From NCBI GenBank assembly GCA_964610345.1, contig CAZSVQ010000022.1, positions 1 through 13,754 on the forward strand: a stretch of 13,754 bases of DNA. Reading direction: 5' to 3'. Shown piece by piece: positions 1 to 4,972 of this stretch (position 1 is the stretch's first letter; every line of letters starts with the position of its first letter). Under the pieces are notes generated by a model that did no database searches, had not been told where the DNA came from, and saw nothing but the letters and a program-made list of their open reading frames with translations. This stretch comes from HK-STAS-PATE-36 sp964610345 (GTDB lineage Bacteria > Patescibacteriota > Saccharimonadia > Saccharimonadales > JAGQNJ01). The position numbers and the translations under genes were made by a program.

Positions 1-560
1 CATTTAATCCAGAAGCAACTGTAGCAAGTTTTATCACGCCTAAGTTATCTGACCTTAAAGGTGAAAGAGCTGGTATCGTTCATAGATTAGATCGAGCTAC
101 TTCAGGCGTAATAATTTGTGCCAAAAATCAACAAGCACTTTCTTGGTTACAAAAACAATTTGCTACACGAAAAACTAAAAAAACTTATTTTGCAGTTATT
201 AAAAATGGCTTAGAACCTACGCAAGCAATAATTGATATGCCAATAGAACGTGACCCCAAATTACCAAAACAATTCCGGGTTGGTAAAAATGGTAAAACTG
301 CCCAAACCGCATACAAAATTATCAATCAAAATAATGAATATGCACTAATTGAACTTAAACCTGTTACCGGGCGCACCCATCAACTCAGAGTGCATCTCAA
401 ACAAGTTGGGTACCCAATTATTGGCGATACAATATATGGAGGTCTGCCCGCAGAAAGGCTGATGCTACATGCCGAGAATTTAGAGTTAACTTTACCCAAT
501 CGTTTACATAAGACATTCAATAGTATAATACCGAAAACTTTTACAAGGATGACACAATAA
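1..560 (+). CDS. RluA-family 23S rRNA pseudouridine synthase, 5'-partial
   Basis: The frame is open from base 3 to the stop at 558-560, so the true start lies upstream of the window; about 185 C-terminal residues are visible. The family converts specific uridines in 23S rRNA to pseudouridine. The catalytic signature HRLDRATSG is present at visible residues 27-35 (bases 81-107), with the nucleophilic Asp at 90-92. The C-terminal signature TGRTHQLRVHL followed by GYPIIGDTIYG is also intact. An ATG at 237 opens a shorter in-frame reading, but using it would discard the catalytic Asp, so it is not the start. The stop TAA overlaps the ATG of holB by one base, which indicates a shared transcript. 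The family is certain; whether it is RluD-like, RluC-like or another subgroup cannot be settled from this fragment. Confidence 0.93.
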   Translation, partial: FNPEATVASFITPKLSDLKGERAGIVHRLDRATSGVIICAKNQQALSWLQKQFATRKTKKTYFAVIKNGLEPTQAIIDMPIERDPKLPKQFRVGKNGKTAQTAYKIINQNNEYALIELKPVTGRTHQLRVHLKQVGYPIIGDTIYGGLPAERLMLHAENLELTLPNRLHKTFNSIIPKTFTRMTQ

Positions 561-1411
561 TGGAAGTAATTCTAAATGAATTAACAAAAAAACAAGTGGA
601 CGATTATATAAAGAACCCACCACACGCTTTAGGAATTTACGGCCCAACAGGTGTTGGTAAATTTAGTGTAGCCGAATTTATTACCTCAAAAATATTAAAT
701 TCAAAAAATATATTAGATAATCCAAATTTGCATATTGTGCGACCACAAGAAAAGGACAGCACTACAATCAATCAAGTACGTCAAATAGTATCGTTTTTAA
801 AACTTAAAGGTAGCTACGGAAATTCTGGCTACAAGATTGTATTAGTAGACAATGCTAGCGCCATGACCCATGACGCCCAGAATGCCTTACTTAAAACTTT
901 AGAAGAACCACCTATGGGTTCAATTATAATCTTAACCTCAACACACAAAAATAGACTACTACCAACCATTACGTCTAGATTAAAATCTTTGACAATTAAA
1001 CCAGTAGATAAAACACTTGTAGATGAATTTTTTAAAAACTCATATAAGCAAGCAGAAATCGACAATGCTTGGTTAATATCTAACGGCAGGTTGGGCGTTC
1101 TAAATGCCATACTTTCAGACAAACAGCATGATTTACTAATAGATATCGAAAATATTAAAACTTTTTTAAGCAAAAACCAATTCGAACGGTTAGTCCAACT
1201 AGAAATTGTTGCCAAGCAAGACTCTGTAAAATTTTTAGAAACACTACTTTTGGTCGCAGATGTAACTTTTAAAAAAATATATAATACTGGAAATGTTATT
1301 CAAATAAAAAAATGGCATGGTATACGTAAAAACACTGAGGAATCGTTAAGCTTTTTAAAATCTAGCGCGAACTCAAAACTGACTTTAACTAACTTGGTTT
1401 TATCAATATAA
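560..1411 (+). CDS. holB: DNA polymerase III delta' subunit (clamp loader)
   Basis: This 283-residue AAA+ family protein should be the delta' subunit of the clamp loader, which with delta and gamma/tau opens the sliding clamp and loads it on DNA. The hallmark NALLKTLEEPP lies at residues 108-118. A P-loop-like GPTGVGKF is at 28-35, but the Ser/Thr expected after the Lys is Phe. The Walker B region reads VLVDNAS (94-100) instead of a DEAx motif, and the SRC sensor is SRL (139-141). There is no cysteine in the whole protein, so the four-Cys zinc module usual in this family is missing. These changes suggest a structural, ATPase-inactive subunit, which is an accepted state for delta'. The ATG overlaps the preceding stop, and an AAGGA Shine-Dalgarno at 545-549 supports the start. 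The length is short compared with the roughly 330 residues of E. coli HolB. Confidence 0.9.
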   Translation: MEVILNELTKKQVDDYIKNPPHALGIYGPTGVGKFSVAEFITSKILNSKNILDNPNLHIVRPQEKDSTTINQVRQIVSFLKLKGSYGNSGYKIVLVDNASAMTHDAQNALLKTLEEPPMGSIIILTSTHKNRLLPTITSRLKSLTIKPVDKTLVDEFFKNSYKQAEIDNAWLISNGRLGVLNAILSDKQHDLLIDIENIKTFLSKNQFERLVQLEIVAKQDSVKFLETLLLVADVTFKKIYNTGNVIQIKKWHGIRKNTEESLSFLKSSANSKLTLTNLVLSI

Positions 1412-1418
1412 GATGTAG

Positions 1419-1424
1419 TATAAT
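1419..1424 (+). promoter_or_regulatory. -10 element, probable leaderless promoter of the TPR gene
   Basis: A perfect TATAAT lies 7 nt before the ATG at 1432 and 7 nt after the holB stop. A start site at the usual distance would fall on or next to the ATG. No Shine-Dalgarno is visible and no convincing -35 is seen (TTGGTT at 1394-1399 would give a 19-nt spacer). Position is the main evidence, and AT-rich DNA raises the background. Confidence 0.5.
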
Positions 1425-1431
1425 AATAAAT

Positions 1432-2088
1432 ATGTTAGGACTTGTCGTTTTAGGATTTTTTGGGTTATTAACTTACCGCAGTGTTAGTCACCACGAAGAA
1501 GATATTGCCCAGCTACCTACTAAACTATCGGGTAAGCTCGGTCAGCTTTGGGATATTGCTCACCAAGGAATGCGCGAAAATCGTTTCCTAAGAGCCGAGA
1601 AAGCATTATTAACTATCCTTAAAATTGATGAGAAGAACTCTGCTGCCTATAACAGACTTGGTATTTTGTATGCAAAACAAAAAGAGTATAAAGATGCCAT
1701 CGACTGTTTTGAAATTGCATCAAGCATAGAAACATCTCCTTCTAGCTTACACAATCTTGGTTTAATATATTACGAAACCGAACATTACGATAAAGCTGCC
1801 ACAGCTTTTGAGCAAGCGTTGAAACTAGAAGATACGCTTGCTGCTCGCCACATTGCTTACGCAAAAGTACAAGAAAAGCTGGGTAATGATAAGTTGATGT
1901 TTCAAGAGTTGGAGAAGGCTGTAGAGTTAGAGCCAAACAAAGAATCGCTATCTTTGTTGTATAAGGCTTACGAGAGTCGTGATCGTCAAGAAGAAGCCGA
2001 TAAAATAGACAAAAAACTATCTAAATTAGTTGTGCCTAGTGGTAAGCCTAAACGAGTCATTAGGCATAAACGGCGTGTAGTTGCTTAA
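1432..2088 (+). CDS. Membrane-anchored tetratricopeptide repeat protein
   Basis: The protein has 218 residues. Residues 1-15 are hydrophobic and probably form an N-terminal membrane anchor. TPR-type helical pairs then fill about 37-198. The clearest units are around 71-103 (NRLGILYAKQKEYKDAIDCF) and 105-137 (HNLGLIYYETEHYDKAATAF), both with the expected small and aromatic positions. The tail is strongly basic (KPKRVIRHKRRVVA, 205-218). TPR arrays bind protein partners, so a scaffolding role at the membrane is likely, but no partner or pathway can be named. The orientation is unclear: the first residues carry almost no charge, and the TPR domain could face either side. It follows holB by 20 nt but appears to have its own -10 at 1419-1424, and no ribosome binding site is visible. 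Confidence 0.85.
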   Translation: MLGLVVLGFFGLLTYRSVSHHEEDIAQLPTKLSGKLGQLWDIAHQGMRENRFLRAEKALLTILKIDEKNSAAYNRLGILYAKQKEYKDAIDCFEIASSIETSPSSLHNLGLIYYETEHYDKAATAFEQALKLEDTLAARHIAYAKVQEKLGNDKLMFQELEKAVELEPNKESLSLLYKAYESRDRQEEADKIDKKLSKLVVPSGKPKRVIRHKRRVVA

Positions 2089-2092
2089 TTTA

Positions 2093-2121
2093 TTGAAATA
2101 TCATCTCTGTTCTGTTAAAAT
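2093..2121 (+). promoter_or_regulatory. Promoter of the tRNA-Thr/tRNA-Tyr unit
   Basis: The -35 TTGAAA (2093-2098) is separated by exactly 17 nt from the -10 TAAAAT (2116-2121), and a TGn extension (2113-2115) precedes the -10. Initiation would be about 15 nt upstream of the mature tRNA-Thr 5' end. The same TGnTAAAAT block precedes the other tRNA-Thr at 3943-3951, which strengthens the call. Confidence 0.75.
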
Positions 2122-2143
2122 TCTTCGGGTGAGATTATTTAGT

Positions 2144-2220
2144 GCCGGCATAGCTCAGTTGGTTAGAGCGGCGGTTTTGTAAACCGTAGGTCGTGGGTTC
2201 GAATCCCTCTGCCGGCTCCA
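2144..2220 (+). tRNA. tRNA-Thr (anticodon TGT)
   Basis: The cloverleaf is complete. The acceptor GCCGGCA (2144-2150) pairs with TGCCGGC (2210-2216). The D arm is GCTC/GAGC, and the anticodon stem GCGGT/ACCGT encloses loop TTTGTAA with anticodon TGT. The T loop is TTCGAAT. The CCA end is encoded (2218-2220) after discriminator T. The T stem GTGGG/CCCTC contains one T-T mismatch. It reads ACA codons and, by wobble, other Thr codons. Confidence 0.95.
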
Positions 2221-2302
2221 TTTAGATGTAATGCGAGAACATCTAAATCCCTGAGGAGAGTCAGGGAAGTGTTCGTTTAGCTACTAACAAGTGGCTAATC
2301 GT
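2220..2302 (+). other. Structured tRNA spacer with three consecutive hairpins
   Basis: The spacer between the two tRNAs can form three adjacent stem-loops. The first pairs 2221-2229 with 2239-2247 (9 bp, or 10 bp if the final A of the tRNA CCA pairs with T2248), with a 9-nt loop. The second pairs 2248-2254 with 2261-2267 (7 bp) around loop GGAGAG. The third pairs 2277-2285 with 2290-2298 (9 bp including one G-T) around loop AACA, and ends 4 nt before tRNA-Tyr. None is followed by a T tract, so they do not look like terminators. They may be processing determinants or a small structured RNA. No known RNA family was recognised. Confidence 0.5.
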
Positions 2303-2388
2303 GCAGGGTTAGTGAAGCGGTCAAACACGGCAGACTGTAAATCTGCTGGCTTATGCCTTCGTAGGTTCGAATCCTACACCCTGCACCA
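2303..2388 (+). tRNA. tRNA-Tyr (anticodon GTA)
   Basis: This is a type II tRNA with a long variable arm. The acceptor GCAGGGT (2303-2309) pairs with ACCCTGC (2378-2384). The anticodon stem GCAGA/TCTGC encloses loop CTGTAAA with anticodon GTA. The variable arm contains a GGC/GCC stem. The T arm is GTAGG-TTCGAAT-CCTAC. The discriminator is A, followed by encoded CCA (2386-2388). It probably shares a transcript with the upstream tRNA-Thr, an order also seen in the E. coli thrU-tyrU cluster. Confidence 0.95.
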
Positions 2389-2421
2389 TTTGAGTTAAAT
2401 ATAGTTAAATTTATTTCAAAT
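2388..2421 (+). terminator. Weak AU-rich hairpin after the tRNA pair
   Basis: ATTTGA (2388-2393) pairs with TCAAAT (2416-2421). Inside it, TAAAT (2396-2400) pairs with ATTTA (2409-2413), with a G-T and one mismatch between the two stems. The following sequence is T-rich but broken (TATTCTTGTTT). This may end the tRNA transcript. The stem has almost no GC, so support is weak. Confidence 0.3.
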
Positions 2422-2465
2422 TATTCTTGTTTATAACACAATAGCTTTAATCAGTTATCGTATTT

Positions 2466-2471
2466 TATAAT
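2466..2471 (+). promoter_or_regulatory. -10 element, probable leaderless promoter of purF
   Basis: A perfect TATAAT lies 6 nt before the purF ATG (2478). No -35 at 16-18 nt and no Shine-Dalgarno are visible. The predicted transcript would begin at or within one or two bases of the start codon. Confidence 0.5.
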
Positions 2472-2477
2472 ATTATT

Positions 2478-3917
2478 ATGGGTGAACTTTACGGGGAAAA
2501 GTGTGCTGTTTCTGCAGTGGTGAATAACAATGGTTCGGCTTCGGAATTTGTTGCAGAGAGTTTATTTGCGCTTCAACATCGAGGACCAGAAGCTAGTGGT
2601 ATTGCTAGCATGCTTCCGTCTGGTTGGCTAGAAGTTTGCCGGGGAACTGGACTTGTGCGTGATGTTTTTGACCCAGAAGATATCGCTAGACTTGAGGGTA
2701 ATATGGCGATTGGCCATAATCGATATTCTACAAATGGCAATAAAGATTCACACCTACAACCAGTTGTTGATGAATCAATTGCTTTTAGCTTTGCTCATAA
2801 CGGTAACTTGCCTGTTACTGACAATCTCAATTCGTACTTAAAAGAGCATAATATTATCACACAACGATTAAATGATTCTGAAATGATGGCCAGAACTTTA
2901 GCTCAGCGTATTCGTAACGGTAACGATTTACCAACCGCCGTCGAACAAAGCTACGAGCAGTTTAATGGCGCGTTTTCATGTGTAGCTATGCATGATAATA
3001 CAATAGTTGCATTTAAAGACCGTCACGGTATTAGGCCTCTCGCCCTTGGTGAATTCATTGATGATGAAGGTTTTGCTGTAGTATCTGAAACTTGTGGCCT
3101 GGATATAATTGATGCTGATTTTTCACGAGAAATCAACCCAGGTGAAATGGTAGTAATTACAAGTGACGGTAATATTTATTCTAAACAATTGGCGGAATCA
3201 AATCCAAAACTAGATTTGTTTGAACTTGTATATTTTGCTAGGCATGACAGTATGTTGTACGGTGAACGAGTTAATGAAATACGTCGTCGGTTCGGCAATC
3301 AATTAGCGAAATCACACCCTCCCATAACAGATGATACTGATAATATTTTAGTCGTACCAATTCCAGACACATCTATCCCTGCGGCCGAAGGTTACGCTGA
3401 AGCACTAGGCTTAAAACACCGGAGTGCAATAATTAAAAGTCGCTACATAGGAAGAACTTTCCTCCAACCAAGCCAACAACAACGTCATGATCAACTAAAA
3501 CGTAAACATAGTGTGCTTAGTGAACCACTGGAAGGCTGTGATGTAATATTAATTGATGACTCTATTGTACGGGGCAATACTATGCCACGGTTAGTAAAAC
3601 AAGTTAAGGCATCTGGCGCTAAAACTGTATCTGTATTAATTGCTAGCCCCCCAGTAAGATACCCAGATTTTTACGGAATAGACACCCCGGCACAATCAGA
3701 ATTAATGGCCTACAATTTAACAATTAAAGAAATGGAAAAAGAAATTAAAGCTAATCACCTGGGTTTTTTAAGTCTTTCTCAAATGATTGAGGCTTGCAAT
3801 CGTCCGTACACAGATTTTAACTTATCTTGTTTTAACGGGAATTACCCAATCGACATTGGGTGTCATAAATCTGAGATTGAAAAACCAGTAAGCTTAGAAT
3901 ACATTGACATATTCTGA
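2478..3917 (+). CDS. purF: Amidophosphoribosyltransferase
   Basis: The 479-residue enzyme makes 5-phosphoribosylamine from PRPP and glutamine, the first step of de novo purine synthesis. The N-terminal Ntn glutaminase domain has a predicted 8-residue propeptide and nucleophile Cys9 (CAVSA, where many family members have CGVFG). It is followed by QHRGPEASGI (33-42), GHNRYSTNG (79-87) and FAHNGN (105-110). The C-terminal phosphoribosyltransferase domain has the PRPP loop VILIDDSIVRGNT (356-368). The iron-sulfur ligands of the Bacillus-type enzyme are mostly gone: Asp246, Asp397 and Asn448 occupy three aligned Cys positions, and only Cys451 remains. The enzyme is therefore probably cluster-free. 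No other purine gene is in the window, so it may act in a partial pathway. It starts without a Shine-Dalgarno. Confidence 0.96.
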   Translation: MGELYGEKCAVSAVVNNNGSASEFVAESLFALQHRGPEASGIASMLPSGWLEVCRGTGLVRDVFDPEDIARLEGNMAIGHNRYSTNGNKDSHLQPVVDESIAFSFAHNGNLPVTDNLNSYLKEHNIITQRLNDSEMMARTLAQRIRNGNDLPTAVEQSYEQFNGAFSCVAMHDNTIVAFKDRHGIRPLALGEFIDDEGFAVVSETCGLDIIDADFSREINPGEMVVITSDGNIYSKQLAESNPKLDLFELVYFARHDSMLYGERVNEIRRRFGNQLAKSHPPITDDTDNILVVPIPDTSIPAAEGYAEALGLKHRSAIIKSRYIGRTFLQPSQQQRHDQLKRKHSVLSEPLEGCDVILIDDSIVRGNTMPRLVKQVKASGAKTVSVLIASPPVRYPDFYGIDTPAQSELMAYNLTIKEMEKEIKANHLGFLSLSQMIEACNRPYTDFNLSCFNGNYPIDIGCHKSEIEKPVSLEYIDIF

Positions 3918-3922
3918 TTAAG

Positions 3923-3951
3923 TCGTAATTTACTCTCTTATCTGCTAAAAT
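3923..3951 (+). promoter_or_regulatory. Promoter of tRNA-Thr(GGT)
   Basis: An extended -10, TGCTAAAAT (3943-3951), starts 26 nt before the mature tRNA 5' end and ends 17 nt before it. It matches the TGTTAAAAT before the other tRNA-Thr. The -35 at the 17-nt spacing is a poor TCGTAA (3923-3928), so the TG extension probably compensates. Confidence 0.55.
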
Positions 3952-3968
3952 ATTGTTTTGTGGCGTAT

Positions 3969-4043
<75 letters not shown>

Positions 4044-4072
4044 TTGTAATTATTGATGTAATCTGTTACTAT
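4044..4072 (+). promoter_or_regulatory. Promoter of the PspC-rpmG operon
   Basis: The -35 TTGTAA (4044-4049) begins at the first base after the tRNA CCA. A spacer of exactly 17 nt leads to the -10 TACTAT (4067-4072), which carries a TGn extension (4064-4066). The ATG is 9 nt further on (4082), so the leader would be at most a few bases. This is the best-formed protein-gene promoter in the window. Confidence 0.65.
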
Positions 4073-4081
4073 TAATAAACA

Positions 4082-4309
4082 ATGACAAAATATTTATACA
4101 AATCAGAAGACGATAAAAAGCTCGATGGCGTATGTGCCGGCATTGCCGAATATTTTGACGTTGATCCTACTATTATACGAGTTGGCTATGCTCTTATAAC
4201 GATTATAACTGGTATTGGTCCTGGTTTAATAGCTTATTTTGTTTTAACTATAATAATGCCTAAAAAAAGTGAGGTAAAAAAAGATGGCAAAAAAAACAGC
4301 AAAGCGTAA
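4082..4309 (+). CDS. PspC-domain small membrane protein
   Basis: The 75-residue protein consists of essentially one PspC domain. It starts LYKSEDDKKLDGVCAGIAEY (5-24), then has DVDPTIIRVGYAL (26-38), which runs into a hydrophobic membrane segment (about 34-59) ending in the typical IMP, and a Lys-rich cytoplasmic tail. The family includes envelope-stress proteins such as PspC. Stand-alone short versions like this one are widespread and their role is unclear. The last 26 nt overlap the start of rpmG in another frame, so the two are probably co-transcribed and translationally linked. Pairing with a ribosomal protein gene gives no functional hint on its own. The start is supported by the family N terminus and by the promoter at 4044-4072. 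Confidence 0.9.
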   Translation: MTKYLYKSEDDKKLDGVCAGIAEYFDVDPTIIRVGYALITIITGIGPGLIAYFVLTIIMPKKSEVKKDGKKNSKA

Positions 4310-4490
4310 AATTATTGGATTGGTTTCAGAAGAATCTGGTAACCGAAATTACTACACGATAAAAAATCACCAGAATACACCTGATAAATTAGAGCTACGT
4401 AAATACGATCCTAGATTACGTAAACACGTGCTTTTTATAGAGACTAAGAAAAATCTTGGCCGTAACGAAGTTAAAGCCAAAAAGCGTTAA
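4284..4490 (+). CDS. rpmG: Large ribosomal subunit protein bL33
   Basis: The 68-residue basic protein matches bL33 along its length. The start is MAKKTAKRKIIGLVSEESGN, followed by YYTIKNHQNTPDKLELRKYDP (33-53), RLRKHVLFIETK (54-65 region) and a short Lys-rich tail. It has no cysteine, so it is the zinc-independent (C-minus) form. A Shine-Dalgarno GAGGT at 4271-4275, 8 nt before the ATG and inside the PspC gene, fixes the start. The 26-nt overlap with the upstream gene indicates coupled translation. A clear intrinsic terminator follows 22 nt after the stop. Confidence 0.95.
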   Translation: MAKKTAKRKIIGLVSEESGNRNYYTIKNHQNTPDKLELRKYDPRLRKHVLFIETKKNLGRNEVKAKKR

Positions 4491-4511
4491 CTTATAGCTT
4501 TTAAAACATCT

Positions 4512-4538
4512 AATCATCGCAATTTGTGGTGATTTTTT
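4512..4538 (+). terminator. Rho-independent terminator of the PspC-rpmG operon
   Basis: AATCATCGCA (4512-4521) pairs with TGTGGTGATT (4525-4534), giving a 10-bp stem with two G-T pairs and a 3-nt loop. It runs directly into six T residues (4533-4538). Confidence 0.8.
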
Positions 4539-4972
4539 GTATTATATGAATTTCCATTTTAGATGATATATATTAAATTGTTAATTTGTTTTCTAGCTCA
4601 TCTTTGGGCAAGTTTTTCTATAATTTCATAACAAGTATGGCTGTCTATGTGTCTTTTTGTGTGGATAAACTATTTCATATAACCCCCTAAATGACTTTTT
4701 AGACAATAGCAGTAATCATAAGTAGTTAATAGAAATATTTTTTAAATAAAGATAAATGTAGATATACGTATTAACAGTTTGTCTAATTCTTGCTAGTAAT
4801 TTTATATAAATAATTTAAAGATTTATATATTCTGTACTCTACATCAACATAAGTACTAAAAAGTAATTTCAAGCTTTATTAACTTGAACCGATCAAATAT
4901 TAGCATGTTTATCTTTGCAACAAGTTCTATGGCATTACTATCCTAAATCTTCAGTTAGACCCTAGTGATATC
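4539..4972. other. Gene-free AT-rich stretch between convergent units
   Basis: No convincing gene is seen here. The stretch separates the end of rpmG from the 3' end of the minus-strand beta-helix gene. It holds an isolated TATAAT (4619-4624) 12 nt before a 17-codon frame that starts at 4637, which I do not regard as a gene. It also holds a weak hairpin at 4868-4888, listed separately. Confidence 0.5.
4858..4888 (-). terminator. Possible terminator of the beta-helix gene
   Basis: On the minus strand TTCAAG (4888-4883) pairs with CTTGAA (4873-4868) across a 9-nt loop. Then comes a short T run on that strand (4862-4858). The stem is only 6 bp and the T run is displaced by 5 nt. It lies about 85 nt beyond the stop codon. 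Confidence 0.25.

Noticed and set aside
829..1215. Minus-strand 128-codon frame inside holB
   Set aside because: It lies wholly antisense to a clear delta' gene and has no domain, promoter or ribosome binding site.
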